From: Rhodoferax sp. PAMC 29310
GTDB taxonomy: Bacteria > Pseudomonadota > Gammaproteobacteria > Burkholderiales > Burkholderiaceae_C
Direction: 5' to 3'
DNA length: 64,000 nucleotides
NCBI RefSeq assembly: GCF_017948265.1
Contig: NZ_CP072852.1
Span: forward strand, 620,001 to 684,000
Part shown: piece by piece, positions 52,459 through 63,695 of the stretch
Numbering within the stretch: the stretch's first letter is position 1
How the letters are laid out: each line of letters opens with the position of its first letter
Program-made: the position numbers and the translations under genes
The notes under the pieces: generated by a model
Databases searched by the model: none
What the model saw: only the letters and a program-made list of their open reading frames with translations
What the model was told of the DNA's origin: nothing

Positions 52459-54024
52459 GTGTCGCTACTCAAATCCGCCTCTATTGTTTCGCTCCTGACG
52501 TTGGTGTCCCGCATTACCGGGCTCGCGCGGGAACTTTTAATTGCGTCCACGTTTGGCGCCAATGCGATGACCGATGCCTTCAACGTCGCGTTTCGAATCC
52601 CCAACCTCTTCAGGCGCTTCTTCGGAGAAGGCGCATTCAGCCAGGCTTTTGTGCCCGTGCTGGCCGCCTCCAAAGCCCAGCATGGCGATCTTGAAACGCG
52701 GTTTGTGATTGACAGGGTCGCCACGGTTCTCATTTGGGCATTGATGGTGATCAGCATCATTGGCGTCGCCGCCGCTCCGGTGATGGTCTGGGCCATGGCC
52801 AGCGGCTTGCAGCAGGACCCCCGTGGGTTTGAGCTGGCCATTGTGATGACACGCTGGATGTTTCCCTATATTGCATTCATGTCATTGGTGGCATTGGCCG
52901 CCGGGGTGCTCAACACATGGAAGCGGTTTGCGGTGCCAGCTGCCACGCCGGTGTTGTTAAACCTTTGCATGATTGGCGCCGCCTGGCTGGGAGCGCCCTG
53001 GTTTGAAACCCTGGGCCTGGAGCCTATCTATGCGCTGGCGGGTGGCGTGCTGGCGGGCGGTGTTCTTCAACTTGCCGTGCAATTGCTGGCGCTCAAACGG
53101 ATGGGGTTGGCACCGCGCATCGGCTTTGGGTGGCAGCAGCTTCGCGCGGCCTGGGCTGATCCGGCCACCAAAAACATTCTTCGCCTGATGGGCCCGGCCT
53201 TGTTGGGTGTGAGCGTGGCCCACATATCGATGCTGATCAACACCCAGATTGCCTCGCACCTGGCCGCTGGCAGCGTGAGCTGGATTACCTATGCCGATCG
53301 CTTGATGGAGTTCCCCACCGCCATGCTGGGTGTGGCCATGGGCGTGGTGCTGATGCCCCAACTGGCGTTGGCCCGCGCGGCCGGTGACGCTGACAAGTAC
53401 TCCGGGATGCTGGACTGGGGCTTGAGGTTGGTGGTTTTGCTCGCCTTGCCCTGCGCCGTGGCCTTGTTGGCTTTTGCCAAGCCGCTGGTGGCCGTGCTGT
53501 ACCACTACGGTGCCATGACCGACCGCGACGTGCAGCAAATCACCTATGCCTTGATGGGTTGGGGGGTGGGCTTGATTGGCATTGTGGCCATCAAGGTGCT
53601 GGCACCGGGGTACTACGCCAATCAGGACACCAAAACCCCGGTTCGCATTGCCGTGGCTGTGTTGCTGATTACCCAGTTGTTGAATCTGGTGCTGGTGCCG
53701 ATATTCGCTCACGCGGCGCTGACCCTGTCGATTGGCATTGGCGCCATGATCAATGCCTTGTGGTTGCTAATCGGTTTGCTGCGGCGGGGCAGTTACAAGC
53801 CGGAACCTGGTTGGGGCGTCTTCTGTTTGCAGGTCATTGCCGCCTGTGCGCTGTTGGCTATCTTCCTGATGTGGGCCAACGGGGCATTTCTTTGGATTGA
53901 GTTGCGCGCTGAGAGTTGGAAGAGGGTCGGGCTTCTATCCCTTGTTCTTCTTGCAGCAGCTGCTATCTATTTCGTAGCTATTTTGGCCTCGGGTCTGCGT
54001 TTGAAGCAATTCCTGAAGCGGTGA
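52459..54024 (+). CDS. murJ: Lipid II flippase MurJ (MviN)
   Basis: This inner-membrane protein flips lipid II for peptidoglycan synthesis. The 521-aa product has about 14 membrane helices and the family N-terminus SLLKSASIVSLLTLVSRITGLARELLIA, with AFRIPNLFRRFFGEGAFSQAFVPVL near residue 50. The GTG at 52459 is chosen because family members begin there; an earlier GTG at 52435 adds eight residues. A dispersed repeat copy (53933-53986) lies in frame near the last helix. It is divergent from the PAS/GGDEF/EAL gene. Confidence 0.94.
   Translation: MSLLKSASIVSLLTLVSRITGLARELLIASTFGANAMTDAFNVAFRIPNLFRRFFGEGAFSQAFVPVLAASKAQHGDLETRFVIDRVATVLIWALMVISIIGVAAAPVMVWAMASGLQQDPRGFELAIVMTRWMFPYIAFMSLVALAAGVLNTWKRFAVPAATPVLLNLCMIGAAWLGAPWFETLGLEPIYALAGGVLAGGVLQLAVQLLALKRMGLAPRIGFGWQQLRAAWADPATKNILRLMGPALLGVSVAHISMLINTQIASHLAAGSVSWITYADRLMEFPTAMLGVAMGVVLMPQLALARAAGDADKYSGMLDWGLRLVVLLALPCAVALLAFAKPLVAVLYHYGAMTDRDVQQITYALMGWGVGLIGIVAIKVLAPGYYANQDTKTPVRIAVAVLLITQLLNLVLVPIFAHAALTLSIGIGAMINALWLLIGLLRRGSYKPEPGWGVFCLQVIAACALLAIFLMWANGAFLWIELRAESWKRVGLLSLVLLAAAAIYFVAILASGLRLKQFLKR
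53933..53986 (-). repeat. Dispersed TGCTAT-N-TAGCT repeat, copy 6
   Basis: On the minus strand: AATAGCTACGAAATAGATAG, then GCTGCTGCAAG and a distal GGGATAGAAGCCC. It lies in frame near the end of murJ and encodes part of the last hydrophobic segment (VLLAAAAIYFVAIL). Confidence 0.5.
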
Positions 54025-54097
54025 TCGGCGTACCAGCCTGAGGCAAGGTGGCGCTGGTCGCAAGCCTTTTTCAGTTGGATCGGTATAGGATGTTTGC

Positions 54098-54949
54098 ATG
54101 ACGATGTTGTTCTCAGTTCCTTCTCCGCTGGACTATTTCAGCAGCTTGGTCATGAGCGACGCCGAGTTTCCCTTGCTGGAAGCCGCCGTCAGCCTGGCGC
54201 AGGATGAATACCCCGAGCTCGACGTTCAACAAGTCCTCAGTGACGTCGATCAGTTGCTGGCCCGGGTTAGACGACGCATTCCCGCTGATGCAGGTCCTTT
54301 GCAAAAGCTGCGCGCCTTGAACCAGTTTTTCTACCGTGAATTGGCGTTTTGCGGCAATGTGAATAACTATTACGACCCTGACAACAGTTTTGTCAGTGTG
54401 GTCTTGCGCACCCGGCGTGCCATTCCGATCTCCCTGGCAGTGATCTGGATGGAGCTGGCCCAAGGCCTGGGTTTGTCGGCGAGGGGCATCGGTTTCCCTG
54501 GGCATTTCATGATGAAAGTGAATCTGCCCGAGGGTCAAGTCGTGATGGACCCGCTGGACGGCCAATCGTTAAGCCGCGAGGATCTGGCCGAACGGCTTGA
54601 TCCCCAGCACAAGCGAATCGGCTTGGCTGATGATTTTGAGGTGCCTTTGGGTCTGTTCCTGCAAGTGGCGCCGCCACGCGACATCATTGCCCGCATGCTG
54701 CGCAATCTGAAGGCCATTCATGCCGCTCAGGAAGATTGGTCCCGCTTGATTGCCGTCCAAAACCGGCTCATTGTTTTGCTGCCCAAGGTGTGGGCAGAAT
54801 ACCGTGATCGCGGTCTGGCCCATGCCGCAGTCGGCGACGCCGAATTGGCCCTGGCCGACCTGGAAACTTACCTACAACATGCGGACTCGGCCGTCGACCT
54901 GCAGGCCATCGCCCTGCGAGTGGCCGAGTTGCGCGGCGCCATTAACTGA
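54098..54949 (+). CDS. SirB1-family (transglutaminase-like) protein
   Basis: The 283-aa protein has an N-terminal transglutaminase-like domain, with LNQFFYRELAFCGNVNNYYDPDNSF near residue 74 and RRAIPISLAVIWMELAQGLGL followed by GIGFPGHFMMKV. A C-terminal TPR-like helical part (RDRGLAHAAVGDAELALADLETYL) follows. This is the SirB1/DUF1198-type layout found widely in proteobacteria. The function is not established. It follows murJ by 74 bases and precedes a small exported protein. Confidence 0.85.
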   Translation: MTMLFSVPSPLDYFSSLVMSDAEFPLLEAAVSLAQDEYPELDVQQVLSDVDQLLARVRRRIPADAGPLQKLRALNQFFYRELAFCGNVNNYYDPDNSFVSVVLRTRRAIPISLAVIWMELAQGLGLSARGIGFPGHFMMKVNLPEGQVVMDPLDGQSLSREDLAERLDPQHKRIGLADDFEVPLGLFLQVAPPRDIIARMLRNLKAIHAAQEDWSRLIAVQNRLIVLLPKVWAEYRDRGLAHAAVGDAELALADLETYLQHADSAVDLQAIALRVAELRGAIN

Positions 54950-54983
54950 TGGGGGCCGTTCTGCGAACGAACTGGAGCTTTAA

Positions 54984-55217
54984 ATGAAAGCTGTTTTTAC
55001 CTTGGTGGGCCTGTTGATTATGGTGGCAGCAATTGGGTTTTTGAGCAAGAAGCAAATGGCCTCGATCATGCCAACCGGCTTGCCACCCGAGATTTCGACG
55101 CAGGGCGGTGCGCCCGCCTCGTTGACCAATAGCAAACCTCAACAATTGCCGGAGCAGTTCAAAAAAGCGGTGGATGACGCCATGCAAAAACCCCGCTCTG
55201 AGGACGACTCGAAATAG
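54984..55217 (+). CDS. Small single-helix membrane protein
   Basis: The 77-aa protein has one N-terminal hydrophobic helix (FTLVGLLIMVAAIGFL), then KKQ and a polar, Pro/Gln-rich tail ending SEDDSK. A GGAG six bases before the ATG supports it, as does a terminator just after. No domain is recognised; similar short anchored proteins occur beside sirB1-like genes in related bacteria. Topology suggests a cytoplasmic or periplasmic tail, which cannot be decided. Confidence 0.7.
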   Translation: MKAVFTLVGLLIMVAAIGFLSKKQMASIMPTGLPPEISTQGGAPASLTNSKPQQLPEQFKKAVDDAMQKPRSEDDSK

Positions 55218-55238
55218 CGAGGCGTGAAGCGACGGAGC

Positions 55239-55281
55239 AGATGCCATCTTTGGCTGGCCTGGTGGCATCTCAGGTTTTTGT
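55239..55281 (+). terminator. Rho-independent terminator
   Basis: AGATGCCA and TGGCATCT form an 8-bp stem with a 16-base loop, followed after a few bases by a T-rich stretch (GTTTTTGTTT). It lies 21 bases after the small membrane protein gene and ends the murJ-side transcript, opposite the end of the GntR gene. Confidence 0.7.
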
Positions 55282-55296
55282 TTGCGTAATGGGCTA

Positions 55297-55944
55297 TTAA
55301 TTGGCGGCGGCCAAGCCGTTGCGAAAGTGCTCTTGCACCCGGGTGGTGGCCAGAGTGGCGTCTTTGGCCAGCAGCGCGGCCATTAACGCGCGGTGCTCCT
55401 GCAGCGATTCATCGATGCGACCTGACTTGAGCAAGGAGTTGTGGCGGTTGAGCTTCATCACCTTGCGTAAATCGCTGACCATCTGATTGCGCCAGCGGTT
55501 ATTGGCAATCTCCAGCACACGCATGTGAAAGCGCTCGTTCACTTCAAAAAAACGTTCCCGATCCAGCTGCGCGGGCAGGGCGGCCGCTTCCAACTCATCG
55601 TGCAATTCTTTCAGGCTCTCAAGCTGGGCGTCGGTCGCGTTGTGGGCGACCACGCCTGCTGCATCGGATTCCAGCAGGCTCAACAGGTGGTACACCTCGG
55701 CCAAATCTTGTTCGGACACCTCAGTGACATAGGCACCCCGGCGCACTTTCATGGTCACCAAGCCTTCGGCGGCCAACACTTTGAGGGCTTCCCGAAGCGG
55801 TGTGCGGCTGATACCGTAGGCGTCGGCAATCTTCAACTCATCAATCCAGCTGCCAGGCTCAAGTTCGCGGTTGAAAATGCGCTGACGCAGGAGTTCGGCG
55901 ACTTCTTCATACAGGGCGCGGTGAGAAAGGGCGGGTGCTGGCAT
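55297..55944 (-). CDS. GntR-family (FadR/FCD) transcriptional regulator
   Basis: This 215-aa DNA-binding protein has an N-terminal winged helix (ADAYGISRTPLREALKVLAAEGLV near residue 45, then RRGAYV). The C-terminal FCD domain has helices carrying Asp/His ligands (ESDAAG, FHMRVLEIANN, LQEHRALMAAL) for metal and organic-acid effectors. It is divergent from the methylmalonyl-CoA mutase operon with a 141-bp shared control region. It is therefore likely to regulate that operon, perhaps with a propionate-pathway acid as effector. That is inference. Confidence 0.92.
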   Translation of the reverse strand: MPAPALSHRALYEEVAELLRQRIFNRELEPGSWIDELKIADAYGISRTPLREALKVLAAEGLVTMKVRRGAYVTEVSEQDLAEVYHLLSLLESDAAGVVAHNATDAQLESLKELHDELEAAALPAQLDRERFFEVNERFHMRVLEIANNRWRNQMVSDLRKVMKLNRHNSLLKSGRIDESLQEHRALMAALLAKDATLATTRVQEHFRNGLAAAN

Positions 55945-56085
55945 GGCCCGAATTGTAAGCTTGAAACAATTTTGTTAATCAATAATTATAAATAACGTAA
56001 ACTAGTATCCGCTTTGGACTGATGCGCATTAAGCTGGCATCAGCGTCCGATTTTCCAAATTCACTCACCCTGAACGGCAGCCGTC
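55945..56085. promoter_or_regulatory. Divergent control region of gntR and the propionate operon
   Basis: These 141 bp separate the GntR regulator and the methylmalonyl-CoA mutase gene. The part at 55955-56010 is strikingly A/T-rich compared with the surrounding GC-rich DNA and contains ATAATTAT and TTGTTAATCAA elements. It should hold both promoters and any GntR operator. Exact hexamers and the operator could not be fixed by eye. Confidence 0.5.
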
Positions 56086-58242
<2,157 letters not shown>

Positions 58243-58268
58243 ATATTACGCAACCGGACGCGCCGTTC

Positions 58269-59312
58269 ATGAACATGATGCAAACGCCTGTTGGAGAGGC
58301 CAGTGCCGCCAAAAGCGGGGTCTCGGTGGCCACTATTGTGGAGACAGACGGCAGCGGGCTCAAGCAACGCCGTGCCATGGCCAAAGCCATCACGCTGCTG
58401 GAGTCCACCCGCGCTGACCACCGGGCGCAGGCAGACGAGCTGCTCACCGCCTTGCTACCCCACACTGGACAGTCCTTTCGACTGGGTATCAGCGGTGTGC
58501 CGGGCGTGGGTAAATCGACGTTCATTGAGGCTTTGGGCCTGTATTTGATTGAGCAGGGCCACCGCGTGGCGGTGCTCACCATTGACCCGTCCAGCACCGT
58601 GTCAGGCGGCTCCATTTTGGGCGACAAGACCCGCATGGAGCGTCTGTCGGTGCACGACCAGGCCTACATTCGCCCCAGCCCCAGTAGTGGCACGCTGGGC
58701 GGCGTGGCCGAGAAAACACGTGAAGCCATGCTGGTCTGTGAAGCCGCCGGCTATGACGTGGTGATTGTGGAAACCGTGGGCGTGGGTCAATCCGAAACTG
58801 CCGTGGCCAACATGACGGACATGTTCGTGCTGATGCAGCTGCCCAATGCCGGCGACGATTTGCAGGCGATCAAAAAAGGTGTGATGGAGCTGGCCGACCT
58901 GGTGGCCATCAACAAGGTGGACTTGGACGCGATTGCCGCGCAACGCGCCCAATTGCAAATCACCGCCGGCATGCAGTTGCTGGGGATGTTTGGCAGCCAC
59001 GACGATGCTCACTGGCGCCCCAAGGCGATCCTGCTCAGCGCGCTGAAGGCACAGGGGGTGGATGCATTTTGGGCGGCGGTGACGCAATTCAGAACCCTGC
59101 AAACCGCCAATGGCAAGCTGGCGCAGCGCCGCCAAACCCAATCCTTGGCGTGGATGTGGGAGCGCATTGACGCCGGCCTGAAGCAGTCGTTTCGTCAAAA
59201 CCCGCAGGTGCAGGCCTTGCTGCCAGCGCTCATTGACGAGGTCAAGGCGGGCCGCGTGGCGGCATCGACTGCAGCACGAAATATGCTTCTAGCCCATACA
59301 AATCAAGCGTAG
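58269..59312 (+). CDS. meaB: Methylmalonyl-CoA mutase-associated GTPase MeaB
   Basis: This G3E-family GTPase loads and protects adenosylcobalamin in methylmalonyl-CoA mutase. The 347-aa protein has the P-loop GVPGVGKST near residue 80, the switch region VLTIDPSSTVSGGSILGDKTRM and NKVD near residue 215. It lies 26 bases after the mutase gene, the usual pairing. A dispersed repeat copy covers its last nine codons and the following spacer. Confidence 0.95.
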   Translation: MNMMQTPVGEASAAKSGVSVATIVETDGSGLKQRRAMAKAITLLESTRADHRAQADELLTALLPHTGQSFRLGISGVPGVGKSTFIEALGLYLIEQGHRVAVLTIDPSSTVSGGSILGDKTRMERLSVHDQAYIRPSPSSGTLGGVAEKTREAMLVCEAAGYDVVIVETVGVGQSETAVANMTDMFVLMQLPNAGDDLQAIKKGVMELADLVAINKVDLDAIAAQRAQLQITAGMQLLGMFGSHDDAHWRPKAILLSALKAQGVDAFWAAVTQFRTLQTANGKLAQRRQTQSLAWMWERIDAGLKQSFRQNPQVQALLPALIDEVKAGRVAASTAARNMLLAHTNQA

Positions 59313-59336
59313 GTCGCTATCAAATCAGTAGTTAAT
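59283..59336 (-). repeat. Dispersed TGCTAT-N-TAGCT repeat, copy 7
   Basis: On the minus strand: AACTACTGATTTGATAGCGA, then CGCTTG and a distal GGGCTAGAAGC. It spans the end of meaB (supplying its last residues LLAHTNQA) and the spacer before pccB. Confidence 0.58.
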
Positions 59337-59375
59337 TGAAGACAGACGATTCGAACTTTGAAAAGAGAGAAAACC

Positions 59376-60908
59376 ATGTACGACATCCTTGAACAACTCG
59401 AAGCCAAGCGTGAACTCGCCCGAATGGGTGGTGGCCAGAAGCGCATCGATGCGCAGCATAAAAAAGGCAAGCTCACCGCCCGTGAGCGGCTCGAACTGCT
59501 GCTGGACGAAGGCACGTTTGAAGAGTGGGACATGTTTGTGGAGCACCGCTGCGTCGATTTCGGCATGCAGGACCAAAAGATTCCGGGCGACGGCGTCGTC
59601 ACCGGCTACGGCATGATCAATGGCCGCTTGGTGTTTGTCTTCAGTCAAGATTTCACCGTGTTTGGTGGCGCCTTGTCAGAGGCCCACGCCGAGAAAATCT
59701 GCAAGGTGATGGACCAGGCGATGAAAGTCGGCGCACCAGTGATCGGCTTGAACGACTCCGGCGGCGCCCGCATTCAAGAAGGCGTGGCCTCTTTGGGTGG
59801 CTACGCCGATGTGTTCCAGCGCAACGTGATGGCCAGCGGTGTGGTGCCGCAGATCAGCATGATCATGGGGCCTTGCGCGGGCGGTGCGGTGTATTCGCCG
59901 GCCATGACGGATTTCATCTTTATGGTGAAAGACAGCTCTTACATGTTCGTGACCGGCCCCGAAGTGGTGAAAACCGTGACGCATGAAACCGTGACGGCCG
60001 AGGAACTGGGCGGCGCCATCAGCCACACCACCAAGAGTGGCGTGGCCGATCTGGCCTTTGACAACGATGTGGAAGCGCTGCTGATGCTGCGCCGCCTCTA
60101 CAACTACCTGCCGCTCAATAACCGTGAAAAAGCGCCCGTGCGCCGCGGCGGCGACCCAGCAGATCGCATGGACATGAGTCTGGACACCTTGGTGCCCGAC
60201 AACGCCAACAAGGCCTATGACATGAAAGAACTCATCGTCAAGACGCTGGACGATGGTGACTTTTTTGAGCTGCAACCTGAATACGCCAAAAACATCCTGA
60301 TCGGCTTTGGCCGCATGGAAGGTCAAACCGTGGGCATCGTGGCCAACCAGCCGCTGGTGTTGGCAGGTTGCCTGGACATCAAGAGTTCAATCAAGGCGGC
60401 GCGTTTTGTTCGTTTTTGCGATGCGTTCAACATTCCCGTCATCACGTTTGTGGACGTGCCGGGCTTCATGCCCGGCACCAGCCAGGAGTACGGTGGCATC
60501 ATCAAACACGGCGCCAAGCTGCTGTACGCCTACGCCGAGTGCACCGTGCCCAAGATCACCGTCATTACCCGCAAAGCTTACGGCGGCGCCTATGACGTGA
60601 TGTCGTCAAAGCACCTGCGAGGCGATGTCAACTTTGCCTGGCCCAACGCCGAGATTGCCGTGATGGGCGCCAAAGGTGCGGTGGAAATCATCTTCCGCGA
60701 AGACAAGGGCGATCCGGCCAAACTGGCCGCCAAAGAGGCCGAATACAAGACGCGCTTTGCAAACCCCTTCGTGGCCGGTGCCCGTGGCTTCATTGACGAC
60801 GTGATCCTGCCACACGAAACCCGCAAGCGCATCTGCCGCTCTCTGGTGATGCTGCGCGAGAAGAAGATTGAGAATCCGTGGCGCAAGCACGGCAACATCC
60901 CCCTTTGA
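59376..60908 (+). CDS. pccB: Propionyl-CoA carboxylase beta subunit (carboxyltransferase)
   Basis: This subunit transfers the carboxyl group from biotin to propionyl-CoA, giving methylmalonyl-CoA. The 510-aa protein has the family N-terminus [22 protein letters not shown]. Glycine-rich CoA and biotin pockets follow in [22 protein letters not shown] (near residue 125) and [24 protein letters not shown]. The ATG at 59376 has GAGAG upstream and is preferred to a TTG at 59358. It sits between meaB and pccA. Acetyl-CoA is an alternative substrate, but the operon favours propionyl-CoA. Confidence 0.94.
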   Translation: MYDILEQLEAKRELARMGGGQKRIDAQHKKGKLTARERLELLLDEGTFEEWDMFVEHRCVDFGMQDQKIPGDGVVTGYGMINGRLVFVFSQDFTVFGGALSEAHAEKICKVMDQAMKVGAPVIGLNDSGGARIQEGVASLGGYADVFQRNVMASGVVPQISMIMGPCAGGAVYSPAMTDFIFMVKDSSYMFVTGPEVVKTVTHETVTAEELGGAISHTTKSGVADLAFDNDVEALLMLRRLYNYLPLNNREKAPVRRGGDPADRMDMSLDTLVPDNANKAYDMKELIVKTLDDGDFFELQPEYAKNILIGFGRMEGQTVGIVANQPLVLAGCLDIKSSIKAARFVRFCDAFNIPVITFVDVPGFMPGTSQEYGGIIKHGAKLLYAYAECTVPKITVITRKAYGGAYDVMSSKHLRGDVNFAWPNAEIAVMGAKGAVEIIFREDKGDPAKLAAKEAEYKTRFANPFVAGARGFIDDVILPHETRKRICRSLVMLREKKIENPWRKHGNIPL

Positions 60909-60928
60909 TGGCCCGAGGAGATAAGAAC

Positions 60929-61057
60929 ATGTTTACAAAAATACTGATTGCCAACCGGGGTGACCAGCCGCAAAGCGGCCCAGCGGCGAAGCCACATTGC
61001 TTGACACGCACCGCGTGTGCAAGCGAGTTCAACCCGATGGAGTTCAACTATGTTTAA
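60929..61057 (+). CDS. 42-codon upstream ORF from a duplicated pccA start
   Basis: A strong ribosome-binding site (GAGGAGATAAGAAC) leads an ATG whose first 11 codons, [11 protein letters not shown], repeat the start of pccA ([11 protein letters not shown] at 61050). The ORF then diverges and ends with a TAA (61055-61057) that overlaps the pccA ATG by eight bases, so ribosomes finishing here sit on the true start. Copy 1 (60929-60963) and copy 2 (61050-61084) agree at about 31 of 35 bases, and the similarity extends upstream over the ribosome-binding site. The peptide itself has no recognised function. Confidence 0.6.
   Translation: MFTKILIANRGDQPQSGPAAKPHCLTRTACASEFNPMEFNYV
60967..61024 (+). 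promoter_or_regulatory. Hairpins in the pccB-pccA leader
   Basis: Two inverted repeats lie between the duplicated starts. GCCGC-AAA-GCGGC spans 60967-60979. A stem of 11 pairs with one bulged G spans 60999-61024 (GCTTG, ACACGC, loop ACC, GCGTGT, CAAGC). They fold within the upstream ORF and could slow or stop ribosomes or RNA polymerase before pccA. No T-tract follows, so termination is not implied. Confidence 0.5.
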
Positions 61058-63104
61058 CAAAATACTGATCGCCAATCGGGGTGAAATCGCTTGCCGCGTG
61101 ATTAAAACCGCCCGAAAAATGGGTATCAAAACGGTGGCGGTCTTCTCTGACGCTGACCGCGATGCCCGTCATGTGCTGCTGGCCGACGAGTCCGTCCACA
61201 TTGGCGCCGCGCCCAGCCGGGAGAGCTATTTGCTGGCGGACAAGATCATTGCAGCCTGCAAGCAAACCGGCGCCCAGGCGGTGCACCCCGGCTACGGTTT
61301 CTTGAGCGAAAACGCCGAGTTTGCCAAGCGCGTGGAGGAAGAGGGCATTGTCTTCATTGGCCCCAAGCACCACTCCATTGCCGCCATGGGCGACAAGATT
61401 GAGTCCAAAAAGCTGGCCGGTTCGGCGGGGGTCAACTGCATTCCCGGTGTCAACGACGCCATTGAGACGCCTGAAAAAGCGGTCGAGATCGCGCAAAGCA
61501 TTGGCTACCCCGTGATGATCAAAGCCAGCGCGGGCGGCGGCGGAAAAGGCCTGCGCGTCGCGTTCAATGACAAGGAGGCTTTTGAAGGCTTCACCAGCTG
61601 CCGCAACGAAGCCCGCAACAGCTTTGGTGACGACCGTGTGTTCATCGAGAAGTTCGTCGAAGAGCCCCGCCACATCGAAATCCAGCTGATTGGCGACAGC
61701 CATGGCAACGTGGTGTACCTGAATGAGCGTGAGTGCTCCATTCAGCGCCGTCACCAAAAGGTCATTGAAGAGGCGCCGTCGCCCTTTATCTCGGAGGCCA
61801 CCCGCAAAGCCATGGGCGAGCAGGCCGTACAGCTTGCCAAGGCGGTGAACTATCAGAGTGCAGGCACGGTGGAGTTTGTGGTTGGCAAAGACCAGAGCTT
61901 CTACTTTCTGGAAATGAACACTCGCCTGCAGGTGGAGCATCCGGTGACGGAGTGCATCACCGGGCTGGACTTGGTGGAGCTGATGATTCGCGTGGCGGCT
62001 GGCGAAAAGCTGCCGCTGACACAAGCCGACGTCAAGCGTGACGGCTGGGCGATTGAGTGCCGTATCAATGCCGAAGATCCGTTCCGCGGCTTTTTGCCGT
62101 CCACTGGGCGTCTGGTGCGTTTTCAGCCGCCAACGGAGACCATGTTCTCCGCCGACACCAGCCAATGGCAGGGTGTGAGGGTGGACACCGGCGTGCAGGA
62201 CGGTGGCGAGATTCCAATGTTTTACGACTCCATGATCGCCAAGCTGATCGTGCACGGCAAAGACCGTCTGGAGGCGATTGCCAAAATGCGCGAAGCGCTG
62301 AACGGCTTTGTGATTCGCGGCATCAGCAGCAATATTCCGTTTCAGGCAGCTTTGCTGGCGCATCCCAAGTTTGTGGCGGGTGACTTCAATACCGGCTTCA
62401 TTGCCGAAAATTACGCCAATGGCTTTCGGGCCGAAGACGTGCCGCACGACGATGCGGACCTGCTGATTGCCCTGTCGGCCTTTGTGAACCGCAAGTACCG
62501 CAACCGTGCCTCCACCATCAGCGGCCAGATGGAAGGCCACGAGATTGAAGTGGGTGAGGACTTTGTGGTGGTGACATTTGGAGAGCAGGGCGTTAACCAC
62601 CAAACCCCGGCTCGGGTCACTGAATTTGAAGGGAAAACGGGCTCCAGCCTAATCACCGTAGGCGAGAGACGCTACAAAATATGTAGCAATTACCGTTTGG
62701 GAGAAGTCCGCATTGGCGGTACTTTCAACGGCAAACCATTCACGGCGCAGGTCGAGCGTGGTGGCTTGGCCGGCAAGAATCCGTTGACGATTCGTGTGTC
62801 CCACAATGGCACGCAGGTGGACACCTTGGTCCTGTCGCCACGCGCCGCCGAGTTGCATGCGCTGATGCCTTACAAAGCACCGCCTGACATGAGTCGGTTT
62901 GTGTTGTCGCCCATGCCAGGCCTGCTGGTCGAAGTTGCCGTGCAAGAGGGTCAAACCGTACAAGCCGGTGAACGCATCGCGGTCATTGAAGCCATGAAGA
63001 TGGAAAACGTACTGTTTGCCGCCGCCGATGGTGTGGTCGGCAAGGTGCTGGCTAAAAAGGGTGAAAGCTTGACAGTTGATCAACCCATTGTGGAGTTCGC
63101 ATGA
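61050..63104 (+). CDS. pccA: Propionyl-CoA carboxylase alpha subunit (biotin carboxylase plus BCCP)
   Basis: This ATP-dependent subunit carboxylates its own biotin. The 684-aa protein has the biotin-carboxylase domain ([21 protein letters not shown], glycine-rich [13 protein letters not shown] near residue 160, [14 protein letters not shown] near residue 288). A middle domain follows, then the C-terminal biotinyl domain with EAMKMEN and the biotinylated K650, 34 residues from the end. The ATG at 61050 has GGAG seven bases before it; the longer frame is rejected. A dispersed repeat copy lies near residues 530-547. The next gene overlaps it by four bases. Confidence 0.96.
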   Translation: MFNKILIANRGEIACRVIKTARKMGIKTVAVFSDADRDARHVLLADESVHIGAAPSRESYLLADKIIAACKQTGAQAVHPGYGFLSENAEFAKRVEEEGIVFIGPKHHSIAAMGDKIESKKLAGSAGVNCIPGVNDAIETPEKAVEIAQSIGYPVMIKASAGGGGKGLRVAFNDKEAFEGFTSCRNEARNSFGDDRVFIEKFVEEPRHIEIQLIGDSHGNVVYLNERECSIQRRHQKVIEEAPSPFISEATRKAMGEQAVQLAKAVNYQSAGTVEFVVGKDQSFYFLEMNTRLQVEHPVTECITGLDLVELMIRVAAGEKLPLTQADVKRDGWAIECRINAEDPFRGFLPSTGRLVRFQPPTETMFSADTSQWQGVRVDTGVQDGGEIPMFYDSMIAKLIVHGKDRLEAIAKMREALNGFVIRGISSNIPFQAALLAHPKFVAGDFNTGFIAENYANGFRAEDVPHDDADLLIALSAFVNRKYRNRASTISGQMEGHEIEVGEDFVVVTFGEQGVNHQTPARVTEFEGKTGSSLITVGERRYKICSNYRLGEVRIGGTFNGKPFTAQVERGGLAGKNPLTIRVSHNGTQVDTLVLSPRAAELHALMPYKAPPDMSRFVLSPMPGLLVEVAVQEGQTVQAGERIAVIEAMKMENVLFAAADGVVGKVLAKKGESLTVDQPIVEFA
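62641..62692 (-). repeat. Dispersed TGCTAT-N-TAGCT repeat, copy 8
   Basis: On the minus strand: TTGCTACATATTTTGTAGCG, then CTCTCGCC and a distal TTAGGCTGGAGC. It lies in frame in the linker region of pccA, where the encoded residues ([19 protein letters not shown]) are not part of a catalytic motif. Confidence 0.55.
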
Positions 63105-63595
63105 CCCAGACACGCCCCTTCAAAGTGCTGGGTATTCAGCAAATTGCCATCGGTGGGCCTGACAAGGCCAAGCTGCAAACCCTGTGGGTCGACATGCTGG
63201 GCTTGGAGGTGACGGGCACTTTCCGTAGCGAGCGTGAAAACGTGGATGAAGACATCTGCGCCATCGGCGTTGGCCCTTTCAGGGTGGAGGTCGATTTGAT
63301 GCAGCCCATTGACCCCGAAAAGAAACCGGCGGTGCACACCACACCACTCAACCATGTAGGTCTGTGGATTGATGATTTGCCGGTTGCGGTGGAGTGGCTG
63401 ACGGCCAAGGGCGTGAGATTTGCGCCGGGCGGCATCCGCAAAGGCGCTGCTGGGTTTGATATTTGCTTCTTGCATCCCAAATCCAATGATGAATTCCCGG
63501 TCAGCGGCGAAGGCGTATTGATTGAGTTGGTGCAGGCACCGCTCGAAGTGGTCAGTGCCATTTCCCGACTCGCGACAGGGTATTCCTCAATCTAA
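63101..63595 (+). CDS. VOC-family protein, likely methylmalonyl-CoA epimerase
   Basis: This 164-aa vicinal-oxygen-chelate fold protein overlaps pccA by four bases (ATGA), the place for the epimerase that converts (2S)- to (2R)-methylmalonyl-CoA between carboxylase and mutase. The second half has [11 protein letters not shown] with a metal His and [10 protein letters not shown] with the metal Glu. The first half reads [11 protein letters not shown], with Gln where classical epimerases have the first His ligand, so the metal site differs. It could instead be a related lyase. The role is inferred mainly from the operon. Confidence 0.72.
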   Translation: MTQTRPFKVLGIQQIAIGGPDKAKLQTLWVDMLGLEVTGTFRSERENVDEDICAIGVGPFRVEVDLMQPIDPEKKPAVHTTPLNHVGLWIDDLPVAVEWLTAKGVRFAPGGIRKGAAGFDICFLHPKSNDEFPVSGEGVLIELVQAPLEVVSAISRLATGYSSI

Positions 63596-63695
63596 AAGTA
63601 GGCCGGATTCCAGCGTGGAGGCATAGAATGCTTCGAATGAGTGCAGGGTGCCTCCCTCGCACGGTTTGCTCAATAAATACAAGTGAGACTGGCGA

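Noticed and set aside
61044..62603. 519-codon minus-strand frame across pccA
   Set aside because: It is the antisense shadow of a highly conserved biotin carboxylase gene.
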